NCBI GenBank assembly: GCA_029821735.1
Contig: JALGSU010000025.1
Location: 62,001-126,000, forward strand
DNA: 64,000 bases
From: Candidatus Zipacnadia bacterium
GTDB lineage: Bacteria > Armatimonadota > Zipacnadia > Zipacnadales > UBA5352
Direction of reading: 5' to 3'
Within the stretch, counting starts at the first letter, position 1, and each line of letters starts with the position of its first letter. The position numbers were made by a program, and so were the translations under genes. This document shows, in pieces, positions 6,975 to 16,661 of this stretch. The notes beneath the pieces were generated by a model, which did no database searches, had not been told where the DNA came from, and saw only the letters and a program-made list of their open reading frames with translations.

Positions 6975-9914
6975 CTACTTGGCCCGCGTCACCGAGATGA
7001 ACGCGTAGTCACGGGGCCCCAGCTCAACCGGAATGCCCTCGGCAGTGGGAGTGATCTCCGTCCCCGCCGGCTCCAGCCGGAAGGCGTAGTCGCCCTCCAT
7101 ACCCAGCGCCGCCATGTCGAGGCGCACCGTGCCGGTCGCCGCCTCGGCAGTCAGGTTCGCGACGGCCAGCAACGCCGAGTCCTCCAGCTCGTACACGGAC
7201 GCCAACAGCGGCTCGGTAGCTTGCGCCGGGCAGTCCAGCCAGTAGGCGTGGAAGTCAGCGCGCGACAGGCTGTATTTGTCGTAGATCTGCCAGAACTGCT
7301 CGATCTCTGCGTAGTTGACATACGCTCCTGAGCTGGGAACGTCATGGACCGCGCAGCAAGCCAGCACCGATCGAGTAGGCGCGGTCTCCTCGTCACGGAA
7401 CTTCTTGTCGGTGCCGCGCCCGTACTGGGGCAGGAACTGCATGCCCACTCCCCGGTTGTGTGAACTGAGCTCTATCTGCCATTCGTCGCGGGGCATCTCA
7501 TCAGTGTAGTAGTAGAGCGTGCGGCCGACTTTGCCTGAATACTGCTCGCCAGGGAACCAGTAGTCGCTGAAGGCGTGGCAGGGCGGGACGAATCGGCTGT
7601 GCGCATGATTGACGAGGACCTTGTCGTGTGCGTGTAGGATGATGAAGACGCGCTTGAGAACGTCGCGCAGCGCGAAGATGGGGCGCGTCTCGTAGGGGCG
7701 GCCAAAGGCGTCGACGCCACCGCAACCGTGGTCGGTGTTCTTGCACGCGGTGGGCGAGCAGCAGTCGTAGTATATGCCACCGAGTTCGGGGTAGTCTTCG
7801 AAAAGCTCGTGGACCCAGTAGACCATCATGTCGGAGAAATCGCTCGCCGGGCAGACAGCCCTCAGGGCATACTCGCCGACGCCGGGCATCGTGTAGCCGA
7901 CGTAACTGTGCCGGCCTGAGTTGCGCCACTGTCGCTGGTAGAACTCGTAGACCGGGTTGTGGTCGGCGAGATACGTCGGAGTGGAGTAGGGGAGGGACAC
8001 GCCCCATCGCTTCCAGCGCGCAAACACCTCCTGCATGTCGAGACCATCTTGCACCTGCAGGTAAGCATTGAACTTGAAGGCTCCGCCGCCTTGGGAGACG
8101 ATCTGTGCGCGGCGGCTGGGTACGTCATCGGTGCCACACATGTTGAAGTTGCGCCAGCCCTCCGGCAGTGGCCGCAGCGGCGTTGCCTGCAGGCCGAAGG
8201 TGTAGTCGATCGGGCCGGTGATTTCCACCGGCTGCGAGATCATGGTCACGGTGAGCGTGGCGCCGGTATCTGTGCGCTCGACCGCGATCGGCTTCGCGCC
8301 AAGCGGGTTGACCCAGTTGGCGTCACTCTCGGCGAACCAGCACAGACCGACGCGGTGGCCTGTGAGCCAGACCATCTCGCGGAAGGGCAACTCGACGCGG
8401 CCATCCGCCCACTTTTCGAGCATCGGTGCGAGGACGTATCCGCCCGCATCCCCGGCGATCGGCACAGTCAGCTTGAGGCCCCGCAGATTGGCAGCGCCAT
8501 CGCGCGGAGCTATCTGCAGGTCGCAGCGCAGCATTCCGTCGAACTCGACGGCCGTCGTCCAGGTGACGTCCACCGGCCCGGCTTGCCCCGCGCCGCTGCG
8601 GGTGATGATGTCCGGATGCCGGTCGGCGAGATCGGCAGCGGCCCACCGGGGTTCGCGGAGGCCCTCACCCGTGTCCATCTGCAGCGCCACGCCCCCGGCC
8701 AGCAGGTCTTCGCCCTGCGATGCGATGCTCGTGGGCAGAGGCCCGTCCCCGAACGCGTAGTTCCGGCCCCAGATGCTCGTGCGGGCCGCGTCACCCTCGA
8801 CGGGCGTCCACGGCTCGGGCACCACGTGGTCATACTGCGGCAGCGGCTCGGTCCACGGAGTCGCCGGCCGCTCAATCGTCGCCTCGACGTCCACCGTCTC
8901 CTCGCCCGCACCGCGCACGCTTGCCTGCAGCGTGTATGTGCCTGGCGCGAGATCGCCGAAGGGCAGCTCCACCACAGCCGCGGCGTCCGCCAGCGTGACC
9001 TCCTGCCGGGCGATGACGTCGCCCGGCTCGGCGCTGAGGGTCACCTGCGCGGTCATTTCCGGTCCCAGCTTCTCGATGGAGCCGAACGCGTCCAGCATCA
9101 CATGAATCGAGCGATTGAGGCTATCGATTTCATACTGCATGTCCAGCGGGCCCGTGTCCGCCTGCGCCGGCGCCAGACGCAGGTAATCGCGCCGGATCTC
9201 GGCTGCGGTCAACACGCGGTCGTAAAGCTTCACCTCGTCGGCCACGGTGCGGTCATCCGGGTCGAAGCCCTGATCCCAGAGCTTGGGAGGCGTGATAGTG
9301 AACCAGCCGTCTTCGAGCGTGGGCAAGGTCATGCCTTCGGGCAGGTCCTTCTCCTGAGCCAGCTCACTATCCACGTAGATCTGCACTCGGGTCTGGTCCC
9401 ACGTTGCGACGAGGTGGTGCCACTCCTCCGGCTGCCAGTCGTCGGCGGCGCAGCGGGCGATGACGTTGTAGTCGGGGCCTGTGCTGATGTAGATGGACGC
9501 CATGTTCGGCTGATGATACTTGTAGAGATGCAGGAGGAAGCCCGTGCCGCGTGCGTGGAGGAATACTTCGAAGCGGTCGTTGCGGCCCTTCCAGTTTACG
9601 GGCATGACCCACATGCTGACGCTGCCGCGCGCGGAACTGAAGTTGCCGGGCAGTTCATAGTCGAGGCGCTCGTCGCGGCCGATCTGGAAGGCCGGGCCCG
9701 ACACGCCGGGCACGCCGCGCAGTTCGAGACTCTCGGTGAATGTGGTCGACGCAGCGTTTCCGCGCGCGAAATCGGCAGTGACGTCGCGCTTATCGAAGGA
9801 CGCGTGGAAGAGCAGTCCTTCCTCGGGCGCTTCTGTCTGGCCGAGAGCGGCTCCAGCGGCGATGGTCGCGAGGGCGAGAATGGATGCGAGCGCGTGGCGG
9901 CTGCTGGAAGTCAT
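6975..9914 (-). CDS. Secreted LamG-domain plus DUF6067/GH123-like glycoside hydrolase
   Basis: A 979-residue exported protein. The start at 9914 is set by AGGAGG (complement of 9921-9926) 6 bases upstream; the frame is open further but without a signal peptide. Residues 1-26 are a signal peptide (hydrophobic 'ALASILALATIAAGAAL'). A concanavalin A-like LamG module follows at ~30-235 ('ARGSVSMWVMPVNW', 'WHHLVATWD', 'VADEVKLYDRVLTAAEI'). A large domain from ~400 matches what I know as the DUF6067/GH123-type hydrolase region: 'DGMLRCDLQIAPRDG', 'GLCWFAESDANW', 'FGLQATPLRPLPEGW', then a barrel with 'LGGIYYDCCSP'. A paralogue with an extra module is at 33693-37568. It probably cleaves an extracellular glycan; the specificity is unknown. 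It is divergent from the M55 gene, with 146 bases between them. Confidence 0.8.
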   Translation of the reverse strand: MTSSSRHALASILALATIAAGAALGQTEAPEEGLLFHASFDKRDVTADFARGNAASTTFTESLELRGVPGVSGPAFQIGRDERLDYELPGNFSSARGSVSMWVMPVNWKGRNDRFEVFLHARGTGFLLHLYKYHQPNMASIYISTGPDYNVIARCAADDWQPEEWHHLVATWDQTRVQIYVDSELAQEKDLPEGMTLPTLEDGWFTITPPKLWDQGFDPDDRTVADEVKLYDRVLTAAEIRRDYLRLAPAQADTGPLDMQYEIDSLNRSIHVMLDAFGSIEKLGPEMTAQVTLSAEPGDVIARQEVTLADAAAVVELPFGDLAPGTYTLQASVRGAGEETVDVEATIERPATPWTEPLPQYDHVVPEPWTPVEGDAARTSIWGRNYAFGDGPLPTSIASQGEDLLAGGVALQMDTGEGLREPRWAAADLADRHPDIITRSGAGQAGPVDVTWTTAVEFDGMLRCDLQIAPRDGAANLRGLKLTVPIAGDAGGYVLAPMLEKWADGRVELPFREMVWLTGHRVGLCWFAESDANWVNPLGAKPIAVERTDTGATLTVTMISQPVEITGPIDYTFGLQATPLRPLPEGWRNFNMCGTDDVPSRRAQIVSQGGGAFKFNAYLQVQDGLDMQEVFARWKRWGVSLPYSTPTYLADHNPVYEFYQRQWRNSGRHSYVGYTMPGVGEYALRAVCPASDFSDMMVYWVHELFEDYPELGGIYYDCCSPTACKNTDHGCGGVDAFGRPYETRPIFALRDVLKRVFIILHAHDKVLVNHAHSRFVPPCHAFSDYWFPGEQYSGKVGRTLYYYTDEMPRDEWQIELSSHNRGVGMQFLPQYGRGTDKKFRDEETAPTRSVLACCAVHDVPSSGAYVNYAEIEQFWQIYDKYSLSRADFHAYWLDCPAQATEPLLASVYELEDSALLAVANLTAEAATGTVRLDMAALGMEGDYAFRLEPAGTEITPTAEGIPVELGPRDYAFISVTRAK

Positions 9915-10060
9915 GGTGGGCCTCCTGCTGGAAGAGTTGTCGAGAGCGGTGTTCCGCGCTGCCTGTTCGGGCTCCTGCCTGGCTGGCAGGTGAAACTGGC
10001 CGGCGGGCGAAGTGCCTTCTGCCACGCACGGACCGCATACGAATCGGAGGCCCATGAGCC

Positions 10061-10918
10061 ATGAAACTGTACATGCACACCGACATCGAGGGCGTCGCGG
10101 GCATGGTGCATTTTGAGGATCGCGAGGACATGTCCACTGAAGGGCACTTCAGGCGGCTTCGGCTGCACAGACTGCTGACGGGCGAAGTCAACGCGGCCAT
10201 CGAGGGTGCGCTTGCGATGGGTGTCGACGAGATTCTGGTGAATGACTCGCACGGCAGTGGCTACAGCATTATCTTCGAGGAACTCAACCCCGCGGCCCAG
10301 ATCATCCACGGCCCGCTGACTCGCCAGCCCTTCTGGACGCCTTGCCTCGACGAGAGCGCTGATGTGATGTTCTGCATCGCTCAGCACGCGATGGCGGGCA
10401 CGAACGGCGTGCTGGCCCACAGTTGCTGGTGCGTGAACGGCATGTATTTCGGCGAGGCCGGCATGGCGATGGCGTTGGCAGGCTACTACGATGTGCCGGC
10501 GGTGCTCGTGACCGGCGACAATGTGGTGACCGCGCAGTGCACGGACCTGGTGGCTGAGATCGAGACGGTTGCGGTCAAGCACGCGCTGTCTCCATACAAC
10601 GCGAGGTCGTGGACGCCCACCCGAGCCCAGGAGATGATCCGCGAGGGTGCGAAGCAGGCGCTGGCGCGCATCGACGAGATCCCGCCCTTCAAGATCGAGG
10701 GCCCGTACAGTGTCGGGCTGGTGCCCGCCCCCGGTGAGATACCCACTGATCCCGTCGAAGGCGAAGACTTCCGGGAGTGCGTCTACCAACTCCTGATCCG
10801 CAACTACGACTACGAGCTTCAGCAGCTCGACTCGTGGCCGCTTGAGCCGGGCAGGCGCGGGCCGGTGCTGCCCAAGGGACTGCGCGCCCGTGAGGAAGCT
10901 GCGGGCGAGAAGAACTGA
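10061..10918 (+). CDS. M55-family D-aminopeptidase (DppA-like)
   Basis: A 285-residue soluble protein. The DppA zinc-site pattern is at the N-terminus, 'HTDIEGVAG' (Asp8 and Glu10), followed by 'MTEEVN'-like 'LTGEVNAAIEGAL', 'DEILVNDSHGSG' and 'FCIAQHAMAGT'. These correspond to the family metal and nucleophile positions. Known DppA is a decameric, self-compartmentalising peptidase that trims D-amino-acid peptides, such as those from peptidoglycan. There is no signal peptide, so it is cytoplasmic. ATG 10061 follows GGAGG at 10046-10050. The following radical SAM gene starts 125 bases later and may or may not share its transcript. Confidence 0.9.
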   Translation: MKLYMHTDIEGVAGMVHFEDREDMSTEGHFRRLRLHRLLTGEVNAAIEGALAMGVDEILVNDSHGSGYSIIFEELNPAAQIIHGPLTRQPFWTPCLDESADVMFCIAQHAMAGTNGVLAHSCWCVNGMYFGEAGMAMALAGYYDVPAVLVTGDNVVTAQCTDLVAEIETVAVKHALSPYNARSWTPTRAQEMIREGAKQALARIDEIPPFKIEGPYSVGLVPAPGEIPTDPVEGEDFRECVYQLLIRNYDYELQQLDSWPLEPGRRGPVLPKGLRAREEAAGEKN

Positions 10919-11043
10919 GGGCCAGGAGAATGACCGCTGCCCCGGTGATTCGCGTCGGTAGGCGCGGCAGGTGCGTGTACCGCCCACACCGACGCGCCGC
11001 GCACACAGATACGAATGGCACATGCTGAGGAGTGTCCGCTCTC

Positions 11044-12303
11044 ATGTATGATCTGAATCCGCCGAGAGTTTTCGTTCATAGGCGAGTCTATGAAAACCCG
11101 CAGGCCGTGGTCCGCCTTGAGCGAATGTTGGGGGGCTTGGGCAACCCGTCTTTCGATGAGGTGGACGAGAGCGATACGCCCGAGGTGATCGCCGCATCCG
11201 GTGCTCTGGAGGAGGCGCAGATTCGCTCCAACCGCGTCCGGCAAGGGGTTCAGAAGGTGGGCACCGATCCGGTCTTCCTGTTCAATACGCATGTCTGGGA
11301 TCCCGGCAAGATCAAGCCTCTCGCGCAGAAATATGAGCACCCTCGTGCCGCGGCGCTGGCGCGGTTCATGGCCGGGGTGGGACCGAGCGCGATCTACGGC
11401 AGGCGCGAAGCCACCGATGGCCTCGACCCGAAGTTGCCCTTCGTCTGCCAGGGAGGGTGGAGCTTCCACACGATCAACGGATGCGTCCACAAGTGCGATT
11501 ACTGTGGCATGGGCTGCGGTGTGAACTTCATGTTGGACCTCGAGGAGATCGGCAACGACCTCGAGCGCAACTTCCGTGAGCGGCCGCAGCAGCGGCTGTA
11601 CCGCTACGACTTGTCGAGCGACTACCCAGCCTTCGAGCCGGAGTATGGCGCATCCGAGCTGTTTGGCGAGCTGTTTGAGCGCAACGACATGTATCTTCTT
11701 GTCTACACCAAGAGCGACAACATAGACCATCTGTTGGCCCTCCCACACAAGAAGCACACGATCTGCTATTGGACCCTCGGCACGGACACTCAGTGCTCGA
11801 TGATAGAGCGCGACACGCCGTCGCTGGACGAGCGTCTGGAGGCCATGCGGAAGTGCCAGGAGGCCGGGTACGTGGTGCGCGCGGGCTTCTCGCCGATCAT
11901 CCCGCACAAGAACTGGCGAGAAGAGGCGACGATCGCACTGGAGAAGCTCTTTGCCGCCGCCCAGCCCGATACGGTCAGGCTCTGGATGATCTCGATGATG
12001 CTGTGCGAGGAGGCGGAGGACATCTTCGGCACCGGCAATATCGATCCCCGGTGTCTCGCGGCCATGCGAGAGGCAGCCCCGGCACTCGACGGGCATCACA
12101 GCGGCCCGGTGCCGAGAGCCATGCGCGCGGAGATCTACGCTCACTACATTGAGGAGATCCGACGCATCAGCCCGCAGACGCCGGTGAATCTCTGCAGCGA
12201 AGAGTACGAGATGTGGGATATGCTCGCGGACAAGTTGGTGATGTCTCGCGACAATATGTACTGCTGCTGCGGGCAGACAAGCATCCCTCCCAACACGACC
12301 TGA
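11044..12303 (+). CDS. Spore photoproduct lyase-like radical SAM protein
   Basis: A 419-residue radical SAM enzyme. The [4Fe-4S] cysteines are Cys147, Cys151 and Cys154 (C-x3-C-x2-C in 'NGCVHKCDYCGMGC'). The sequence 'WSFHTINGC' before them and 'LLVYTKSDNIDHLL', 'YWTLGTD' and 'AGYVVRAGFSPIIPH' after them follow the layout of the SplB family. An extra Cys cluster, 'YCCCGQT', lies near the C-terminus. ATG 11044 is chosen because GAGGAG at 11027-11032 precedes it; GTG 11032 would overlap that site. SplB repairs the thymine spore photoproduct, but no sporulation genes are present, so this is probably a non-sporulation homologue of uncertain substrate. It sits between the M55 peptidase and an iron transporter. 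Confidence 0.8.
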   Translation: MYDLNPPRVFVHRRVYENPQAVVRLERMLGGLGNPSFDEVDESDTPEVIAASGALEEAQIRSNRVRQGVQKVGTDPVFLFNTHVWDPGKIKPLAQKYEHPRAAALARFMAGVGPSAIYGRREATDGLDPKLPFVCQGGWSFHTINGCVHKCDYCGMGCGVNFMLDLEEIGNDLERNFRERPQQRLYRYDLSSDYPAFEPEYGASELFGELFERNDMYLLVYTKSDNIDHLLALPHKKHTICYWTLGTDTQCSMIERDTPSLDERLEAMRKCQEAGYVVRAGFSPIIPHKNWREEATIALEKLFAAAQPDTVRLWMISMMLCEEAEDIFGTGNIDPRCLAAMREAAPALDGHHSGPVPRAMRAEIYAHYIEEIRRISPQTPVNLCSEEYEMWDMLADKLVMSRDNMYCCCGQTSIPPNTT

Positions 12304-12447
12304 CCGAGGCAGCGCGTGCCGGTATGGTCGCGGTTGGCGCGCTGCCTGGGCAGGATTTCGCGGACCTCATGCGGAAGATCACGCCCGAGGCCAGCCGCTG
12401 CTGGCCACTGATTCGCATCCACCTCCCCGCAGAGAGGTCAGTGATCC

Positions 12448-13464
12448 ATGCGAGTAACCCTCCTCCCCGTGGCAGGCCTGGCGCTCGCCGGCGCCTTGCT
12501 CACAGGCTGCCCCTTGGAACCGGGCGCGCAGTCCGTTGTGGTCTACACCTCCGTCGACCAGATATACTCCGAGCCCATCCTCAACGCCTTCGCTGAGCGC
12601 ACCGGCATTCAAGTGCGCGCGGTCTACGACGTCGAGGCGGCCAAGACCACGGGCCTGGTCAACCGCCTGATCGCTGAGGCAAGCAACCCAGTGGCCGATG
12701 TCTGGTGGAACGGCGAGTTCGCTCAGACGCTGCGGTTGGCGGACGAGGGCGTGCTCGCGTCGTACCGACCACCGGCGACTGATGTCATCGCCGCGCGATT
12801 CGTCGACCCGGCGGGGTGCTGGACCGGTCTCGCTGGTCGCGCGCGGGTCATAATCGTCAATACCGATCTGATCGCGCCCGACGACTACCCACGCTCACGC
12901 GCCGACCTGGTGGCTGAGCGCTGGGAACCGGGGGATGTCGGGATTGCGTACCCGATCTTCGGCACCGCCGCGACCGAGGCGGCCGCGCTCTACGCGGTCC
13001 TTGGCCCGGAGCAGGCGCTGGGCTGGTACCGGCGTCTGCAGCAGTCAGGCGCACGAGTGGTGGATGGCAACTCGGTGGTGCGCGATCTGGTGGCAGCCGG
13101 GCAACTGAAGGCCGGCTTGACCGACACCGACGACGCTCGGGGTGCAGTTGAGCGGGGTGCACCGGTGGCTATCATCGTGCCCGATCAGGACGCGGGCGGT
13201 ACGCTGGTAATTCCCGGCACCGTTGGTCTGGTGGCCGAAGGCCCCGATCCGGCTGCGGGGCGGCAGCTCGTGGACTATCTTACCAGCGCCGAGACCGAGC
13301 AGATGTTGCTTGATTCGGGCTTCGCGCAGATCCCGCTTCACCCGGACGCCGTCGCTCCAGAATGGCTCGGCGACCAGATGCAGAGCATGGACGTCAGCTT
13401 CCGCGATGTTGTCAAGCACCTGCCGACCGCGCTGGCCGACTTGCGGGAGCTGTTCGTGCGATGA
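12448..13464 (+). CDS. Fe(III)-type ABC transporter substrate-binding lipoprotein
   Basis: A 338-residue exported lipoprotein. The signal ends in the lipobox LTGC (Cys25), so the mature protein is membrane anchored. The mature part begins 'VVVYTSVDQIYSEPILNAFAERTGI', the hallmark of the AfuA/FbpA class of type 2 periplasmic binding proteins. It continues with 'ADVWWNGEFAQT', 'VIIVNTDLI' and 'GTVGLVAEGPDPAAGRQLVDYL'. It is followed within 20 bases by the permease and then the ATPase, giving a complete importer. Ferric iron is the usual cargo, but this class also carries thiamine, sugars and phosphonates. Iron is the default call and is not proven. Confidence 0.85.
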   Translation: MRVTLLPVAGLALAGALLTGCPLEPGAQSVVVYTSVDQIYSEPILNAFAERTGIQVRAVYDVEAAKTTGLVNRLIAEASNPVADVWWNGEFAQTLRLADEGVLASYRPPATDVIAARFVDPAGCWTGLAGRARVIIVNTDLIAPDDYPRSRADLVAERWEPGDVGIAYPIFGTAATEAAALYAVLGPEQALGWYRRLQQSGARVVDGNSVVRDLVAAGQLKAGLTDTDDARGAVERGAPVAIIVPDQDAGGTLVIPGTVGLVAEGPDPAAGRQLVDYLTSAETEQMLLDSGFAQIPLHPDAVAPEWLGDQMQSMDVSFRDVVKHLPTALADLRELFVR

Positions 13465-13480
13465 GCGGAGCGCGCTGCCC

Positions 13481-14981
13481 ATGAACTCCCGCCGGCGAGT
13501 GCTTGGGGCTCTGGGGGTGGTGGTCTTCGTGGCCATCATCTACGGCCCGGTGCTGGCGCTGCTTCCGCACGCCGCGGATGGCCCCGGCACGCACGTGCAC
13601 TCTGCTCGGTCTTCCCGCAGCCGGGGTTCTCTGGCAATGGCGAGCCGGGCCGCTGTCGCGCGCGCGATGGCTGACTCTGGCTTTCGCCCTCATCCCGCCC
13701 TACGTTCACGCGCTCGTCTGGCTGCAGGTCGGTGGCCTCGTTTCCGGCTGGCTGCAGGGCCTCGGGCTTCCGCCACTGACGCTGCATGGCTGGCTGGCAA
13801 GCTGGTTCGTTGAGGTCATGGCGCATCTCCCCCTGTCGGTCGGGCTGACGCTGCTCGGTCTGCACATGGTGGACCCGCGTCTGCTCGAGGCCGGGCGGAT
13901 GCAGCGGCCGGACGCGCCGATGCTGCGCGCGATTGCAGTGCCATTGGCTGCGCCCGCGATCGCTGCGGGAGCGGCGCTCATCTTCATCCTCAATCTGACC
14001 GATTACGCGGTGCCATCGCTGCTGTCCGTGAACGTCTACGCGATGGATGTGTTCGCTGAGTACAGTGCGACAGGCGAGGTCGGACCGACGCTGCTGCTTG
14101 CGCTGCCACTCGTGGTGATCGCCGCGTTCGCGATTCTAGCCTGCCAATCGCTGCTGGGCAACGCCGCGTCGGTGCGCACCCACGACCGCGCGCCCGGCGG
14201 CGGTCCTTTGGCGCTGCCGGCGTGGCTGTCGACCGTGCGTGGCGCAGCTCTCGCTCTGCTGATCGCGGACCTGTTCGTGGTGTTCCTCGGCCTTGTGGTG
14301 GCGACGGGGGGGCTCGGCGAGATGCGCGCCTCGGTGGCCTCGTCACATCGGGAGATCGGCTTCACGCTCGCCACCTCGCTGGCCGCCGGTGTGCTCTGCC
14401 TGCCTCTGGTGCTGCTGGCGGCGGCTGGCATGTCGGCGCCCGGTGCACGTGGCTGGTGGTGGCGCCTGCTGGTCACTGCTCCGCTGGCGGTGCCCGCGCC
14501 GCTCATTGGCGTGGGCCTGATTGCGCTGCTCAGCGGCGTCGGCGCTCAGGCACTCAATGGCCAGCTCTGGCTTCCGGCCATCGCGTCGCTGGTGCGTTTC
14601 ACGCCCTTTGCCGCTTTCGTGGTTCTGGCGCAGGTCCGCCGCGTGGATCCGGCTCTGGTGGACGCCGCTCGCGTGCTGCACACGCGCCCACTGCGCACGT
14701 GGGGCCAGGTGATACTGCCGATGCTCGCCCCCGGGCTGCTCGCGGCGGGAGCGGTCGTGTTCGCGCTCGCAGCCGGCGAACTGGGCGCGACGCTGATCGT
14801 CGCCCCGCCGGGATGGGCGACTGTGACCATGCGCGTGTATAACCTGCTGCACTACGGCGGTATGGCCCAGGTGACCGGCCTGTGCTTGATGATGGCGCTC
14901 GCGGGAGTTCTCGCGGGTGGGCTGGCGGCCCACGCGCTGGCGAGATGGTCGAGGATGTTAGCTGGAGGCGAGGAACGTTAA
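13481..14981 (+). CDS. FbpB-type ABC transporter permease, frame broken near 13600
   Basis: A composite of two frames. It begins at ATG 13481 ('NSRRRVLGALGVVVFVAIIYGPVLAL', the first TM segment). After about 13580-13610 the coding sense moves to the frame that continues 'LLGLPAAGVLWQWRAGP...' to the stop at 14981 (total length 3n+1). The second frame holds about 11 hydrophobic helices and two BPD_transp_1 units, with EAA-like loops 'LLEAGRMQRP' and 'LVDAARVLHTRP', as expected for a fused two-domain iron permease of ~530 residues. Compared with the family, some residues between the first TM and 'LLGLPAA' also seem to be missing, suggesting a small deletion rather than one stray base. The partners are the lipoprotein upstream and the ATPase 4 bases downstream. 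Confidence 0.75.
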
Positions 14982-14985
14982 CGCG

Positions 14986-15642
14986 ATGATCGAGTTGCGT
15001 GCAGTAACAAGACGCTTCCGCGACACCGTCGCCGTCGACGGGGTCAGCTTCACGCTGGCCGAGGCGAGTACCGTCGCCATCCTCGGCCCGTCAGGCAGCG
15101 GGAAGACGACCGTCCTGCGCCTGATCGCCGGTCTCGAGGAACCTGACGAGGGCGAACTGCTGATCGGTGGCGAGGTGGTCAGTCGGCCGGGGTTGGTCGT
15201 GCCTCCGCACATGCGGGGTATGGGTTTCGTGTTCCAGCAGCCCGCTCTCTGGCCGCACATGACCGTGGCGCGCAATGTGGCCTTTGGCCTCGGCGATTTG
15301 CCGCGCACGCAAGCTCGCGAGCGTCTCGCCGAGGTGCTCGCGCAGACCGCTCTGACTGACCTGCGCGACCGTTTGCCTGCGCAGCTTTCCGGCGGTCAGG
15401 CGCGGCGCGTGGCGCTGGCGAGAGCTTTGGCCCCCCGCCCCGCGTGGCTACTGATGGACGAGCCGCTGACGAACCTCGATGGTGAGTCGCGTTCGCAGAT
15501 GCTCGCGCTCATCGAGCAGATTGTGGCGGGAAGCGAGACCGGGCTGGTCTATGTCACTCACGATGAATCCGAGGCGGCGCGCCTCGCTCCGCGGGTGCTG
15601 CGCATGGACGCAGGCCACGTGACCGAGGAGGGCGCGAGCTGA
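14986..15642 (+). CDS. ABC transporter ATP-binding protein (Fe(III)/thiamine-type importer)
   Basis: A 218-residue ATPase with all core motifs. These are Walker A GPSGSGKT (34-41), Q-loop 'FVFQQP' (81-86), signature LSGGQ (134-138), Walker B LLMDEP (155-160, catalytic Glu159), D-loop 'NLD' and H-loop His192 in 'YVTHDES'. It lacks the C-terminal regulatory domain of MalK/FbpC, so it is a short form. It completes the importer with the lipoprotein and permease. Its stop codon overlaps the start of the propeller gene (TGATG at 15640-15644), which implies translational coupling. Confidence 0.92.
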   Translation: MIELRAVTRRFRDTVAVDGVSFTLAEASTVAILGPSGSGKTTVLRLIAGLEEPDEGELLIGGEVVSRPGLVVPPHMRGMGFVFQQPALWPHMTVARNVAFGLGDLPRTQARERLAEVLAQTALTDLRDRLPAQLSGGQARRVALARALAPRPAWLLMDEPLTNLDGESRSQMLALIEQIVAGSETGLVYVTHDESEAARLAPRVLRMDAGHVTEEGAS

Positions 15643-16640
15643 TGGCCAGGCGCCTGTTGTACGCATTGACCGTCCTGGTCCTGGCGGCCCTCGCGGTTCT
15701 GCTCACGATCCGGTTGCTGAGCGTGGCCGAGACCACGGTGGCGCGGGCCACACTGCCGGAAGGCTGGCAGCTCATCCGCCCGCCGCACGAGGTGTCCGCG
15801 CTTGCGGTCAATGGCGACGTCATCTGGGCGGGCGGCCGTGACGGGCTTTACGCGATTGATCGCGCGACTGGCGAGTTGCTCCCGCTCCCCGGTGACCCGC
15901 CGCGCATGCGCTACGTGAAAGGCCTGCTGGTGGACAGCGATGGAGGCCTCTGGGCGGCGCACTCGGCCGGGCTGGCCCGCCTCGACGGTGAGATGTGGCT
16001 GAGTCTTGGCGAGGCCGATGGTCTCCCCAGGCCCCCCTACCTGTCGATTCTGCAGGACGACGATGGCGCGATCTGGCTTGGCGCTGAGACCGGCATGGCT
16101 CAGCAGGATGGCGAATCGTGGCGTCTCTTCACCACTGCCGATGGCCTTGGGCAACCCTCGGTGGATGTCATCTTCGAGGATCGCGATGGCGTTATGTGGT
16201 TTGGCTCCGCTCACCCGACCCAGGGCGGCCTCACCAGTTTCGACGGCGAGCGCTGGCACGTGTATGGCGTGGCCGACGGCCTGCCTCACAGTTCGGTGAA
16301 CGACATGATGCAGGATCGTGAAGGCGCGATCTGGGTCGGCACTGGCTTCGCTCGACGCGGTGGCGCGGCCCGGCTGGCGGACGGCGAGTGGACTGCTCTG
16401 ACGATGGCGGACGGTCTGGCAGGCGAGAAGGTGCGCTCGATTTTCGAGGACACCGCGGGGCGGCTGTGGTTCGCCTCCGAATATGATGGCGTGGCCATAC
16501 GTGACAAGAAAGGGGCGACAATTCTGACCCCTGAGCAGGGATTGGCTGGCTGGGAAGTGAAAGACACGCTGTCCGACGCCGATGGCGTGTTGTGGCTGGG
16601 CACGGAGGACGGCGTAAGCCGGATTCCAGAGCTTCCCTGA
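15642..16640 (+). CDS. Membrane-anchored Reg_prop-type beta-propeller protein
   Basis: A 332-residue protein. Residues 4-30 form an N-terminal TM anchor ('LLYALTVLVLAALAVLLTIRLL') with the rest outside. The exported part has about seven repeats of the two-component-regulator propeller type. Each carries a 'D..G.IWLG...G' or 'DGVMWFG' strand followed by 'DGE.W....ADGL', for example 'DDDGAIWLGAETG' and 'DREGAIWVGTG'. No kinase or DNA-binding domain follows, so it is a free-standing sensor or scaffold. Coupling by a 1-base stop/start overlap to the ABC ATPase suggests it works with the importer, perhaps in ligand presentation. That link is inference from gene order. Confidence 0.8.
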   Translation: MARRLLYALTVLVLAALAVLLTIRLLSVAETTVARATLPEGWQLIRPPHEVSALAVNGDVIWAGGRDGLYAIDRATGELLPLPGDPPRMRYVKGLLVDSDGGLWAAHSAGLARLDGEMWLSLGEADGLPRPPYLSILQDDDGAIWLGAETGMAQQDGESWRLFTTADGLGQPSVDVIFEDRDGVMWFGSAHPTQGGLTSFDGERWHVYGVADGLPHSSVNDMMQDREGAIWVGTGFARRGGAARLADGEWTALTMADGLAGEKVRSIFEDTAGRLWFASEYDGVAIRDKKGATILTPEQGLAGWEVKDTLSDADGVLWLGTEDGVSRIPELP

Positions 16641-16661
16641 CGTGGGCAGGAGGACGGCGGT

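Noticed and set aside
7959..10064. 701-codon plus-strand frame
   Set aside because: Antisense to the LamG/DUF6067 gene, which has a signal peptide, ribosome site and recognisable domains.
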